Assembly: GCA_937901895.1 (NCBI GenBank)
Contig: CALGTD010000009.1
Span: 1 to 48,471, forward strand
From: an uncultured Spartobacteria bacterium
GTDB lineage: Bacteria; Verrucomicrobiota; Verrucomicrobiia; Chthoniobacterales; JAATET01
Direction: 5' to 3'
DNA: 48,471 bases
The translations under genes and the position numbers were made by a program. Within the stretch, counting starts at the first letter, position 1. Each line of letters opens with the position of its first letter. Below are positions 38,476 to 47,013 of this stretch, in pieces. The notes beneath the pieces are model-generated. The model was not told where the DNA came from, made no database searches, and was given only the letters and a program-made list of their open reading frames with translations.

Positions 38476-39546
38476 TCACGGATTTTCTGCGACGGCCTCG
38501 TTCCCCCACGAGAATTCCGTTTGCAGGGATTCCTCCCTGCGATGAGGGGAGAACCTCACGCCGACCCCGAGGAGACGGACGGGCTGCCTGGAGCGTGCAT
38601 GCGCATCAGCGAGCAGTCGCAGGAAAATCGGCAGGGTGGGGACATCGCAAGCGCACTCGCGGGTGGTCACCGTGAAGTCGGAAAACTTCACTTTCACCCG
38701 GGCTCCGCCGATTGGCCGGTCCGCCGCCTTGATGCGAAGTTCCTCTAGGAGTTCCGTGACAAGCGGCTTGAGCGCTTCTGCGCACGCCTCGAGGGTCGGA
38801 AGGTTCTCGAGGTAGGTCGATTCGTTGCTCAAAGATTTTCGAATCCGGTCCGGCTGCACCGGCCGGTCGTCGATGCCGCGGCAGAGTTGATAAAGCTCCG
38901 CGCCCCAGCGTCCCCAATCGCGCGTGAGCTCCGCGAGGGAGATCGATTGCAGGTCTCCGCAGGTGTGAATGCCGCGCGCCGCGAGGCGTTCGGCGCTCTT
39001 TGGTCCGACGCCCCACAGCTTTCGCACGGGGAGGTCGTGCATGAACGTCTCGATCTGGTGGGGGAGAATCGCAAACTGGCCGTTGGGCTTGCGCCAGTCG
39101 CTCGCGATCTTGGCCAGCATCTTGTTCGGTGCAACGCCGGCCGATGCGGTCAGTCCGGTTTCCTCAAAGATCGCCGTCCGGATGTCCCTCGCGATGTCCC
39201 ACGCGTAACGATCCGACGCAGTCACGTCGAGGAACGCCTCGTCGAGCGACAGCGGTTCGACGAGGGGTGTGTGACGCCGCAGGATGGCTCGAATTCGTGC
39301 GGAATCGGCGCGGTAGAGATCGAAACGCACCGGCAGGAAAATGAGGTGAGGACAGCGCTGGCGGGCGATGAATCCCGGCATCGCCGAGCGGACCCCGAAC
39401 GCCCTCGCCTCGTAGTTGCACGTCGTCACGACCCCGCGACGTCCACCGCCGCCCACGGCGATCGGTTTTCCGGCCAGTTCGGGACGCTCACGCATCTCGA
39501 CCGCCGCATAGAAGCAGTCCATGTCGAGGTGAATGATTTTGCGCAC
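38476..39546 (-). CDS. dinB: DNA polymerase IV (Y family)
   Basis: A 356-residue translesion polymerase. The N-terminus (VRKIIHLDMDCFYAAVEMRE) is nearly that of E. coli DinB, with catalytic D8, the steric-gate position Y13, and D102-E103 in SLDEAFLD. The thumb helix-hairpin-helix (KLWGVGPKSAERLAARGI) and little-finger domain are present; the chain lacks a clear C-terminal clamp-binding peptide. The GTG start at 39546 is supported by GGAGGTGG six bases upstream. A much longer open frame upstream (to 40056) reads through the divergent small gene and is not used. It converges on the hybrid kinase gene with 13 bases between stops. Confidence 0.93.
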   Translation of the reverse strand: MRKIIHLDMDCFYAAVEMRERPELAGKPIAVGGGGRRGVVTTCNYEARAFGVRSAMPGFIARQRCPHLIFLPVRFDLYRADSARIRAILRRHTPLVEPLSLDEAFLDVTASDRYAWDIARDIRTAIFEETGLTASAGVAPNKMLAKIASDWRKPNGQFAILPHQIETFMHDLPVRKLWGVGPKSAERLAARGIHTCGDLQSISLAELTRDWGRWGAELYQLCRGIDDRPVQPDRIRKSLSNESTYLENLPTLEACAEALKPLVTELLEELRIKAADRPIGGARVKVKFSDFTVTTRECACDVPTLPIFLRLLADAHARSRQPVRLLGVGVRFSPHRREESLQTEFSWGNEAVAENP

Positions 39547-39562
39547 AGGGGCCACCTCCCGA

Positions 39563-39624
39563 GGGTATCGCGGCGCCGATTGTTCGCAACCGCACGCGCG
39601 GAAGGCTGGTGTCGGACGATACCC
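39563..39624. promoter_or_regulatory. Inverted repeat spanning the dinB / small membrane protein divergent region
   Basis: GGGTATCG (39563-39570) and its exact complement CGATACCC (39617-39624) lie symmetrically between the divergent starts at 39546 and 39628, with 46 bp between them. Each arm is within 20 bp of one start codon, as expected of an operator shared by two genes or of two half-sites bound by a looping regulator. A lone TGTTC occurs inside but no full LexA-type palindrome. Confidence 0.35.
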
Positions 39625-39627
39625 GGT

Positions 39628-39807
39628 ATGGATTATTTGTTGATGATTCCGGCGATCCTCGTGGTCGTGGCGGTCATTCTTTTCTGCGTGCCGTTCGCGG
39701 CCAGGCGCGGAAAGCCCAAGCCGCGGGCGGAGAAGGAACAGATGGACGCTCCGCAGGAGGAATTTGTCGACGACGGGGGCGGGGGTGTCCGCCGTCATCG
39801 ACGATAA
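39628..39807 (+). CDS. Small single-pass membrane protein
   Basis: A 59-residue protein. Residues 1-24 are hydrophobic (YLLMIPAILVVVAVILFCV), followed by a basic stretch (AARRGKPKPRAEKEQ) that fixes the C-terminus in the cytoplasm, then an acidic patch and a Gly/Arg tail (DDGGGGVRRHRR). It starts 81 bp from the divergent dinB and ends 10 bp from the convergent glutamate dehydrogenase gene. No family or function is recognised; its position leaves open a stress-linked role. Confidence 0.5.
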   Translation: MDYLLMIPAILVVVAVILFCVPFAARRGKPKPRAEKEQMDAPQEEFVDDGGGGVRRHRR

Positions 39808-39817
39808 CGGCGGAGGA

Positions 39818-41242
39818 TTACGGGAAGATCCCGTGGGATTTGTAGCTGCGGCACACGCGGTCGATCGCCACGAAATAGGCAGCCGTGCGAAGGTCGGGCA
39901 TGTCGCGCGTCTTCCACGTGTCGTGGATCGCGTGATAGGCGACGGCCATCGTCTCGGCGAGCGCCGTGTGGACAAAATCGATCTCCCGCGGCCCGGCTGT
40001 TGCGAGTTTGCGTTGTTCCGCATCGAGTTTCCGGCCGGTGAGTGTCTCGATCGCATCGACCAGGGTGGTTTTCGACATCTCGGTGTATCGCGAGTTCATG
40101 CGGTCAAAGCTCACGTGCGAGAGATTCTTCAACCACTCGAAATAGGAGACGGTGACTCCGCCGGAGTTGAGATAGAGATCCGGAATGATCAGCACGCCAC
40201 GCTCGCGAAGAATTTCGTCCGCTTCAAAATCGACGGGTCCGTTCGCCGCCTCGGCGATGATGCGGGCCTGAATCCGCTGGGCGTTCGCCGCGATGATCTG
40301 GTTTTCCAGTGCCGCCGGAACAAGGATGTCGCACGGCATCTCGAGCACTGCGGCGGGATCGGGTATGAACTGGCCGCTTTCGAAAGTCTCGAGAGAGCCG
40401 TTTTCACGGAAGTGCGCGCCGGCGCGATCCGCGTCGATGCCATTCGCGTCGTAGAGGCCGCCGCCGAGTTCCGCGATGCCGACGATCTTCGCGCCGGCAT
40501 TCTGCAGGAAGTGCGCCGCGTGGGATCCCACGTTGCCGAGCCCCTGGATGATCACGGTTTTTCCTTCGATGCCAGGCTCCAGGCCGAGTTCGGCCATGTC
40601 GGCACGACGGGAGACGCATTCCTGGATTCCGAAAAACACCCCGAGTCCGGTCGCCTCGCGCCGCCCCGGAATGCCGTGCAGGTCGATCGGCTTTCCCGTG
40701 ACACACGCGTAGGGATCCGCGCCATTGAAATTCATCGCGCGATACGTGTCGGCAATCCATGCCATCTCCTGCTCGCCCGTGCCGTAGTCGGGGGCGGGGA
40801 CATCGACATTCGGTCCGATGAAGTGCTTCTTGACCAGTTCGGCGGTGTAGCGGCGGGTGACGCGTTCTCGAAATTCCGGAGACACCCGCTTCGGATCGAA
40901 GACGACCCCGCCCTTTGCTCCGCCGAAGGGAATGCCGACCAGTGCGCACTTGTAGGTCATCAACGCGGCGAGGGCGATGGTCTCGTCCTGCGTGACGTGC
41001 GGGCTGAACCGGATGCCGCCCTTGCACGGAAGCCGGTGGTGGCTGTGCTGCGCGCGGAAACCCTCGATCACGACGATGTTCCCATCGTCGTCCTTCACGG
41101 GGAACTTCACCCGATACACGCTGTTGCACGACTTGACCTGACCCAGCAGGCCGGGAGGGAAGTTGGTGAGGTCCGCGGCGCGATCGAAATAGGCGCTGAC
41201 CGAATCGAAAAACCGGCTGCGCGCGGGAGGCGTGTCGTCCAT
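39818..41242 (-). CDS. gdhA: Glutamate dehydrogenase (Glu/Leu/Phe/Val dehydrogenase family)
   Basis: A 474-residue enzyme that converts 2-oxoglutarate and ammonia to glutamate or the reverse, using NAD(P)H. The substrate-binding lysines are in LPCKGGIRFSP and PFGGAKGGVVFDP, the catalytic aspartate region is PAPDYGTGEQEM, and the dinucleotide fold starts at VIIQGLGNVGSHAA. GNS-type landmarks AEAANGPVDFEAD and PDLYLNSGGVTVSYFEW are present. Length and motifs favour glutamate over leucine dehydrogenase (about 365 residues). Cofactor preference is unclear. ATG 41242 is chosen since the upstream open frame overlaps the DUF4112 gene, which ends 40 bp before. Confidence 0.9.
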   Translation of the reverse strand: MDDTPPARSRFFDSVSAYFDRAADLTNFPPGLLGQVKSCNSVYRVKFPVKDDDGNIVVIEGFRAQHSHHRLPCKGGIRFSPHVTQDETIALAALMTYKCALVGIPFGGAKGGVVFDPKRVSPEFRERVTRRYTAELVKKHFIGPNVDVPAPDYGTGEQEMAWIADTYRAMNFNGADPYACVTGKPIDLHGIPGRREATGLGVFFGIQECVSRRADMAELGLEPGIEGKTVIIQGLGNVGSHAAHFLQNAGAKIVGIAELGGGLYDANGIDADRAGAHFRENGSLETFESGQFIPDPAAVLEMPCDILVPAALENQIIAANAQRIQARIIAEAANGPVDFEADEILRERGVLIIPDLYLNSGGVTVSYFEWLKNLSHVSFDRMNSRYTEMSKTTLVDAIETLTGRKLDAEQRKLATAGPREIDFVHTALAETMAVAYHAIHDTWKTRDMPDLRTAAYFVAIDRVCRSYKSHGIFP

Positions 41243-41282
41243 GCCGCAATGATGGTCGGACGTAGCGTGGTCGACAAGCCAC

Positions 41283-41789
41283 TCAGAGCGCGAGCAGGGC
41301 CTGAAACAACTTGTAGAAAACAAAGACCGCGAATGCCGAGGCAGCCACGGCCACTGCGAGCACTCCGGCGATTGCGGCGACAACGATCACCCGGTCGGCA
41401 CGGGTGGACGCGCGGGCACCGGCGTGCCGTTGCAGCAGTTCATAGTTTCGCCGGTTCGATTTGAACCAGGCCGAGAACACGTCGCCGACCACCGGGATCG
41501 CCCCTCCGAGCGAGTTCGTGAGGATATTCAACGCCATGCGCACGAGCACGATGCGGGGAACGCCAGCGCGCAATCCGTGCAGCAGCAGCACGGTGGACAT
41601 CACGGCCGTGCTCCCGTCGCCGAGGCCGGGAATGAGCCCGATGATCGGATCGAACCCGATGCGGAAGTTCGTGCCCGGGATGCGGATCAGGTCGTCGAGC
41701 AGCCACGCGATCAGGCGCGAGACATCGGGCACGTCGCGCTCCCGGGGCGGAAGCACTTCGACGTCGATGGGCGTGGCTTCGGATTTCAT
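41283..41789 (-). CDS. DUF4112 membrane protein
   Basis: A 168-residue protein matching the DUF4112 pattern: LIAWLLDDLIRIPGTNFRIG, FDPIIGLIPGLGDGST, then IPVVGDVFSAWFKSNRRNYE. Hydrophobic stretches lie at about 50-75 and in the C-terminal helix (VIVVAAIAGVLAVAVAASAF). The family is widespread in bacteria and its function is unknown. It is upstream of and in the same direction as glutamate dehydrogenase, 40 bp apart, so the two may be co-transcribed. It diverges from the transglutaminase-like gene across 106 bp. Confidence 0.88.
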   Translation of the reverse strand: MKSEATPIDVEVLPPRERDVPDVSRLIAWLLDDLIRIPGTNFRIGFDPIIGLIPGLGDGSTAVMSTVLLLHGLRAGVPRIVLVRMALNILTNSLGGAIPVVGDVFSAWFKSNRRNYELLQRHAGARASTRADRVIVVAAIAGVLAVAVAASAFAVFVFYKLFQALLAL

Positions 41790-41874
41790 TGCCGACTCAT
41801 CGTCCGCGCATCGCGGGGTTTCAACCCGATAACGCGACGAATGCGCCCGGTGGGGTGCCGGGGTGCGATGGGAT

Positions 41875-41888
41875 TGTGTCCGAACACA
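41875..41888. promoter_or_regulatory. Small palindrome just before the transglutaminase-like gene
   Basis: TGTGT-CCGA-ACACA is a perfect five-base inverted repeat ending seven bases before the ATG at 41896, in the divergent gap with the DUF4112 gene. A second inverted repeat, GGGTT-TC-AACCC, occurs at 41815-41827. Either could be an operator; neither matches a regulator I know. Confidence 0.25.
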
Positions 41889-41895
41889 CCGAACG

Positions 41896-42681
41896 ATGAT
41901 CCTCGAAGCTCACTGCCGACTTTCCCTCGATGCCGCCGCACCGGTTCCCGCGATTTTCATGCTCCGGCCACGGAGCGGCTGGGGTCAGTGGGTGATGCGG
42001 GAGGAATATGTCTCCGATCCTCATCTGCCAATGATCGAATACACCGACGACTTCGGAAACCTTTGCCAGCGGGCAATGCTGCCGGCCGGGCCGATGTCGC
42101 TGCACGCGAGCTGTGTGGTCGATACGTCGGACACGGTGGATGCCGATCGTGACGCCGCGTTCGTCCCCGTGGAGAATGTGCCGGATCCGATCCTGAAATT
42201 CCTGCTTTCGAGCCGGTATTGTCAGGCGGACCAGCTCGGCGATCTTGCACGCGAAATCGCGGGCGGATTGCCGCCGGGGTATCGGCAGGTGGAGGCAATC
42301 ACCGGCTGGATCCGTGCAAACGTGACCTACCAATATGGCGCGAGCAACGCATCCACCTCCGCGCGGGAGACCGTCGAGTCGCGAAGGGGCGTGTGTCGCG
42401 ACATGGCGCATCTCGGAATCGCGCTGTGCCGCGCGATGAACATCCCCGCGCGCTTCGTCAGCGGATTTCTTCACGACCTCGAGCCGATGGATCTTCATGC
42501 ATGGTTCGAAGCCTACGTCGGCTCGCGGTGGTATGTGTTCGACGCCACGCAGGACGGGCCTCGTGGCAACCGGATTGCCATCAGCTATGGCCGGGATGCG
42601 GCGGATGTCGCGCTGTTGACCCAGTTTGGCCCCCTGAAACTTCGCGATATTCAGGTGAGCGTCGCTCCGGCACGGACGTGA
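41896..42681 (+). CDS. Transglutaminase-like cysteine protease
   Basis: A 261-residue cytoplasmic protein (no signal peptide) of the transglutaminase-like superfamily. An N-terminal beta-domain (about 1-90) is followed by the papain-like core with a complete Cys-His-Asp triad: C167 in RRGVCRDMAHL, H201 in MDLHAWFEAY and D216 in WYVFDATQ. The WIRANVTYQYG segment is also typical. Bacterial members are mostly proteases or amidases, often linked to peptide-ligase genes, but none is seen here. ATG 41896 is preferred over GTG 41863. It precedes a zinc-ribbon gene by 42 bp. Confidence 0.88.
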   Translation: MILEAHCRLSLDAAAPVPAIFMLRPRSGWGQWVMREEYVSDPHLPMIEYTDDFGNLCQRAMLPAGPMSLHASCVVDTSDTVDADRDAAFVPVENVPDPILKFLLSSRYCQADQLGDLAREIAGGLPPGYRQVEAITGWIRANVTYQYGASNASTSARETVESRRGVCRDMAHLGIALCRAMNIPARFVSGFLHDLEPMDLHAWFEAYVGSRWYVFDATQDGPRGNRIAISYGRDAADVALLTQFGPLKLRDIQVSVAPART

Positions 42682-42723
42682 AAATCTTGCCTGCGGGGTG
42701 CCGTCTGGCGATGCTAAGGACGC

Positions 42724-42960
42724 ATGGCGTCCGATGATCCCCATTTGAACGAGCGCTCCAGGCGCGCCGCGAAGATTATCGCCGCGCCCGCGCAGTTCAA
42801 GGTGTGCGAGGGCTGCGACTCCATCGTCTCCCGCCGCGTGGCGCTCTGTCCAAACTGCAACGGCTATCGCTTCAATGAAGATGAGGAGGCCGTCGTGATG
42901 CAAGCGAAGGAACTGGCTTCCCGTGCGCAGACGACGGTCACTCACGAGGACCTCCAGTGA
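42724..42960 (+). CDS. Small zinc-ribbon protein
   Basis: A 78-residue protein. C28-EG-C31 and C42-PN-C45 (VCEGCDSIVSRRVALCPNCNGYRF) form a rubredoxin-like zinc knuckle pair with an 10-residue spacer; the flanks are helical and charged. Similar ribbon proteins are thought to mediate protein or nucleic-acid contacts. The start has AAGGA three bases upstream. Its stop overlaps the monooxygenase GTG start (GTGA), so they are coupled. Function unknown. Confidence 0.75.
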   Translation: MASDDPHLNERSRRAAKIIAAPAQFKVCEGCDSIVSRRVALCPNCNGYRFNEDEEAVVMQAKELASRAQTTVTHEDLQ

Positions 42961-44543
42961 ACGCGGAAGGCGCCTTCGAGGTTGGAATCGTTGGCGCCGG
43001 CCCGTGCGGCCTGCTCGCGGCGCTCCTGCTGGCGCGCCGCGGTGTGACGGTGGTGGTTTTCGATCGCAAGCCGGCACTTCTCGACCACCCGCGGGCGACA
43101 GGGATTTCGCGCCGAACGGCGGAGATTTTCGAACAACTCGGTCTGCGCGAGGCGATGCAGCGGAACGACATGTCGCCTCCGGAATACTCGCTGGCGATCT
43201 GGTCCGAGTCGCTCTCCGGGACGGAATACGGCAGGGTGCCGCTCCCGTCGCCCGTGCCGGACATTGCTCCGTATTCCTCGTTTCACTGTCCGCAGACGAC
43301 GACCGAGCGTGTGCTGCTGGATGCGGTGCGAAAGGAGCCTGCAGCGGATGTGCGATTTGGACACACTGTCGAGTCGTTCACCGATCATGGAGATTCGGTG
43401 CGCGTGAAGTTGCATTCCCCGGACGGTGTGCGGGAAATCGAATGCCGGTATCTCATCGGAGCGGACGGTGCGGGCAGCCCGGTCCGGCGCGCGCTCGGCA
43501 TCGACGGAGTGGGCCCCGGCGATCTCGGCCACTTCATCAACACATTCTTCCGCGCATCCTACGGACCGCATTTGGAAGGCAGGCGAGCCATTCTGCAGAA
43601 TCTGCTCCGCAGCGATTCGTTCGAGATTTTCGTCGCAGTGAATGGCGACGACCTCTGGCTGATGCATCATTTCCTCCAGCCCGGGGAAACCGCCGCGGAC
43701 TATCCTCCCGAACGGCTGGCGGAGATCATTCGCGAGGTTTCCGGTCTCCCCGACGTGCCGGTGGAAGTGCTCGGCGTTACGCAATGGGTGATGAGCCCGA
43801 AGGTGGCGACGCAATTCCGAAAGGGAAGCGTCTTCCTCACCGGCGATGCCTCCGCGAGACTCTCCCCGGCGGCCGGCCTCGGGATGAATACCGGGCTCCA
43901 GTCCGCGCACAATCTCGCATGGAAAATCGCGGCGGTGTTGTGCGGCGCACCCGAGAGTCTGCTCGAGAGCTATGAAGTGGAACGTCGGGGGCATGTCATG
44001 AGGACGTTCGAGATGTCGAACGACTTCGGCTCCGAGGTGTGGGAGATTCTCGAGGCGGGATTCGGCGGCGATTTCGACCGCGTGCGGGATCTCGTGACAC
44101 ACAGCCGCCGGGCGGGCACGGGACTGGGCATCGATCTCGGGTTCCAATATGAGCGTGGAGCCTTTGTTGCGGATGGACGCGCGGCTGTTTCCCCGGATCC
44201 GGATGTTTACGAGCCGTCCGCCGAGCCCGGGCGGCGCGCGCCGCATGCATGGATCGAGCGGAACGGGCGACGGATGTCGACGCTTCACCTTTTTGGAGAT
44301 GGATTCGTCCTGTTTGTCGCAGGCGATGAACCGGCGTGGCGCGACGCGGCCGCGTCGGTGACGCTGCCGACCGGATTCGCGCTCGAGATTGTTCCTCTCG
44401 AATCCGCCGCCGCGGCAACTTACGGCATCGGCGGAAATGGCGCCGTCCTCGTGCGGCCCGACGGCGTGGTGGGCTGGCGTTCCGCTGACGGTGACGTTGC
44501 GGGCCTGCGGCGGGCGGTGGAATCAATCCTGCGCGGCGGGTGA
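42957..44543 (+). CDS. FAD-dependent aromatic-type monooxygenase
   Basis: A 528-residue group A flavoprotein hydroxylase. The FAD-binding Rossmann motif GAGPCGLLAALLLARRG is at residues 12-28, with a DG motif in YLIGADGAGSPVRRALG and a GD motif in VFLTGDASARLSPAAGLGMN followed by SAHNLAWKIAA. The GD motif has Ser-Ala in place of the usual Ala-His (GDAAH). It resembles phenol and polyketide hydroxylases, including a short C-terminal thioredoxin-like tail (from about residue 425). The substrate is unknown. GTG 42957 has GAGGA a few bases upstream. The 3' end overlaps the convergent transporter gene by 21 bp. Confidence 0.85.
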   Translation: MNAEGAFEVGIVGAGPCGLLAALLLARRGVTVVVFDRKPALLDHPRATGISRRTAEIFEQLGLREAMQRNDMSPPEYSLAIWSESLSGTEYGRVPLPSPVPDIAPYSSFHCPQTTTERVLLDAVRKEPAADVRFGHTVESFTDHGDSVRVKLHSPDGVREIECRYLIGADGAGSPVRRALGIDGVGPGDLGHFINTFFRASYGPHLEGRRAILQNLLRSDSFEIFVAVNGDDLWLMHHFLQPGETAADYPPERLAEIIREVSGLPDVPVEVLGVTQWVMSPKVATQFRKGSVFLTGDASARLSPAAGLGMNTGLQSAHNLAWKIAAVLCGAPESLLESYEVERRGHVMRTFEMSNDFGSEVWEILEAGFGGDFDRVRDLVTHSRRAGTGLGIDLGFQYERGAFVADGRAAVSPDPDVYEPSAEPGRRAPHAWIERNGRRMSTLHLFGDGFVLFVAGDEPAWRDAAASVTLPTGFALEIVPLESAAAATYGIGGNGAVLVRPDGVVGWRSADGDVAGLRRAVESILRGG

Positions 44544-46124
44544 CGCTCCGGCCGGGCGCCGGTCGTCGACGAATTCCGCGAGCACCTTCGAGAGCCGGTG
44601 CAGCATCCATGCGGCGAGCTCGAATGCGTCGGCGAGTGCCGCAACGGCGGGAGCGTCGGATTGCGATTTCGCCTTGTTCGTCTGTGCCTTCACGAAATCG
44701 CCATGACGTTTTGTCTGCGCGCGAAGCCGTTCGACCGACTCCGTTGTCGGATGTTCCGCGGCGCTGCGTGCGGAGCGGATCATCTCGTGCAGGGCGTGCC
44801 GGAGGGTGCGGGCCGCCGGCGCCGTTGCGGAGTCGTTCGCCAGTTCGTGCAGCGTGTCGTTGAACTCACGCACGGCGTCGTCGAAGTAGCGAACGAGAGA
44901 CAACTCCGCGCGAAGGAGGTGCAAAAGATGCGCATCGCGCTCGTCGAGGTCGCTCGTCGAAGCGATCCGTGCGCCGTAGTGTTCGATTTCCTCGCTCAAC
45001 TGGCCAAATGCCGGGTCGCCGGCCGGCTCGCCATCCTCGCCGATTTCCGCCCTTTCCGGCCGCACGTGCACCGCCATCAGCAGGCGCGAGATTTCCCGTG
45101 CCATGAGGTCGATCGCGGTCCCGGGATCCCCGATCGCGGAGGCGGTGAGATATTTCGGTTGCGCGAGCGCTGCAGTCGTCTCGCCCGGCATCCATCGACG
45201 GAGCAGGTTTGTGACGGGACCGATGAAGAAGGACAGGACAAGCGCCGGCAGGAGGTTGGACAGCAGGAAAACGAGGGCGAGCTGAAGGGGAACCGTTGCC
45301 GCGATGTGTCGGACGGCGGTGAGCACGAGGGGAGCACCGGCTTTTTCCGCGATGAACAGTGCGGTCATCAGCACGCCGCTCCAGAGGCAGAACAGGTCCT
45401 CGAACCGCACCAGACGCCTCGATGGCCGGTCGAGGTTCAGCGAAAGAAACTGGCGGAGCGGGATCGCTCCGAGGTTCGTTCCGTAGAGCAGCATCGCCGC
45501 CTGCTCGAGATTGAACGAGCCCACCCCGGCGAGCGTGATCACGAGCATCGCAGCGCCGGTGTTGGACTGCAGGAGTGCGGCAACCGCGATGCCGATGGCA
45601 AATGCGATGACGGGGGAATCGACCGTGGCATCGAGCATGGACTGGAACCACGCCTCGTTTTTGAGCGGCACCGCGCTGTCTCCCATCGACTCGAGGCCGA
45701 ACAGGATGAGTCCGACTCCGAGCAACACACCCGCCGCCGCACGCCACCGCGGCTGTCGCACCATCGCGGAGAAAATTCCCGCGACGCCGACGAGATAGGC
45801 GACACCGGAGTGGATATCCAGTGTCACGAGGAACGCGAGCGCAGTGAGCCCGACGTTGCACCACAGGATCACCGGAGCGGCGCCGCGATCCGTGACAATG
45901 CCGCCGCGGGCCATGCCGGTCAGCACGAAGGTTACCGCCGTGGCGCTCTGCATGAGCGCCCCAAATCCAATGCCCGCCAGCCCCGCGGGCAACGGGCGTT
46001 CACTCACCCGTTGAATCGTCCGGCGAAAGCTCGGTCCCGACAGTCGGCGCAGGTGCTGGCCGACGAGTTGGATTCCGAGGAAAAACAGCCCGAGCCCAAG
46101 GATGAGCGAGCTGATGCCGTGCAT
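44523..46124 (-). CDS. Na/Pi-cotransporter family protein with PhoU-like domain
   Basis: A 533-residue inner-membrane protein. The first 320 residues carry two inverted Na/Pi-cotransporter II repeats with the QS motifs GALMQSATAVTFVLTG and AALLQSNTGAAMLVIT. The last 200 residues are soluble, helical and charged (LSEEIEHYGARIAST, LRAELSLVRYFDD) and resemble PhoU. It may import or export phosphate with sodium; bacterial relatives (YjbB-like) have been linked to phosphate efflux. GTGGAGG lies about eight bases before its ATG. It is 82 bp downstream of the HAD gene on the same strand. Confidence 0.87.
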   Translation of the reverse strand: MHGISSLILGLGLFFLGIQLVGQHLRRLSGPSFRRTIQRVSERPLPAGLAGIGFGALMQSATAVTFVLTGMARGGIVTDRGAAPVILWCNVGLTALAFLVTLDIHSGVAYLVGVAGIFSAMVRQPRWRAAAGVLLGVGLILFGLESMGDSAVPLKNEAWFQSMLDATVDSPVIAFAIGIAVAALLQSNTGAAMLVITLAGVGSFNLEQAAMLLYGTNLGAIPLRQFLSLNLDRPSRRLVRFEDLFCLWSGVLMTALFIAEKAGAPLVLTAVRHIAATVPLQLALVFLLSNLLPALVLSFFIGPVTNLLRRWMPGETTAALAQPKYLTASAIGDPGTAIDLMAREISRLLMAVHVRPERAEIGEDGEPAGDPAFGQLSEEIEHYGARIASTSDLDERDAHLLHLLRAELSLVRYFDDAVREFNDTLHELANDSATAPAARTLRHALHEMIRSARSAAEHPTTESVERLRAQTKRHGDFVKAQTNKAKSQSDAPAVAALADAFELAAWMLHRLSKVLAEFVDDRRPAGASPAAQD

Positions 46125-46206
46125 GGACTACGCCTCCACACACAGGCGGCGTGGCCATGCCGCGCTCCTGGCTTCTTCGCCGCCAACGGGGGGCTGCGGT
46201 TTCATC

Positions 46207-46887
46207 TTACGTCTGGGGATTCAGATGGGAGAAGTCGTGCTCGAGAAGCTGGCCGATGTGCTCGATGGTGATGTCGGCGGGAGGAAACCGATCGAGGAGG
46301 CCGGGTTCGTGCGCGTAATGGCCCTGCTTCACGAAGACGGTGGTCAACCGGTCTCCCCAGATCTTCTTCATCGCCGTGAGAATGCGCAGCTTGTCGTCGA
46401 CCATCACGTAGTGCTTCGCGGGATGGATTTTCTCGACGTGCTCGAGTTCCTCCTCCTTGTGGATGTAAATGAGGACGTTCCGGTTCACCGCATGGAAGAG
46501 GCCTGAGCGCTCGGCCTTGCGTGGCTGGAAGACGGCGTCGCCGTCGGAAAGGATAGCCACCGTTCCCCAGCGCGAGCAGTGCTTCAGCGCGTCGAGCGAT
46601 TGCGGGAAGAGTCGGTTCGCGAACGGGTAATCGACGAGGTAGGACGACATTCGCAGCATCCGTGCGTCATGCTGGGCAGTAAGACGGTAGCGCTGGAGTG
46701 CGCCGAGGTAGTCGGCGTAGCCGAGTTCCTGACGAAGGTCCTCGAAGATTTCCCAATAGCGGACGCACATCTTCGCACCGAAGTGGGAGGAGAGATAGTG
46801 ACGGATGTCTTCGGTGACGGCGTCGTTGTTCAGCAGGGTGTTGTCGATGTCGAAGAGAAAGACGACGGGTTCCGGAGGCTTGCTCAT
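46207..46887 (-). CDS. HAD-superfamily hydrolase
   Basis: A 226-residue HAD phosphatase. Motif I is F12-D13-I-D15-N-T (nucleophile D13, acid/base D15), motif II is VAILSDGD, motif III is the lysine in KIHPAKHYVMVDDK, which also supplies the motif IV aspartates. A helical cap lies between motifs I and II. The substrate is unknown; a phosphosugar or nucleotide is plausible. It sits between phosphoglucomutase and the Na/Pi family gene, all on the minus strand with gaps of 126 and 82 bp. Confidence 0.85.
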   Translation of the reverse strand: MSKPPEPVVFLFDIDNTLLNNDAVTEDIRHYLSSHFGAKMCVRYWEIFEDLRQELGYADYLGALQRYRLTAQHDARMLRMSSYLVDYPFANRLFPQSLDALKHCSRWGTVAILSDGDAVFQPRKAERSGLFHAVNRNVLIYIHKEEELEHVEKIHPAKHYVMVDDKLRILTAMKKIWGDRLTTVFVKQGHYAHEPGLLDRFPPADITIEHIGQLLEHDFSHLNPQT

Positions 46888-47013
46888 GACGCGACGGTAG
46901 GTGCCACGGGCGGCGGTGGCAAACCCGGAAGCCCGCTCCGATGCAGACGCGGCCGCTTGCGACCCGTTCCGGCGTGGCGTTGAACGCCGCGTCCGTGCCG
47001 TCTGGTGTCCGAC

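Noticed and set aside
39579..39590. TGTTC in the dinB upstream region as a LexA site
   Set aside because: The Verrucomicrobial LexA motif I recall is TGTTC-N4-GAACA; only the left half is present, so it is not called.
38887..39807. 306-codon plus-strand frame ending with the small membrane protein
   Set aside because: Its first 245 codons are antisense to dinB, whose catalytic motifs are clear; only the last 59 codons are retained.
44598..46271. 557-codon plus-strand frame opposite the Na/Pi family gene
   Set aside because: No recognisable domain, biased composition; the minus strand has QS transport motifs and membrane helices.
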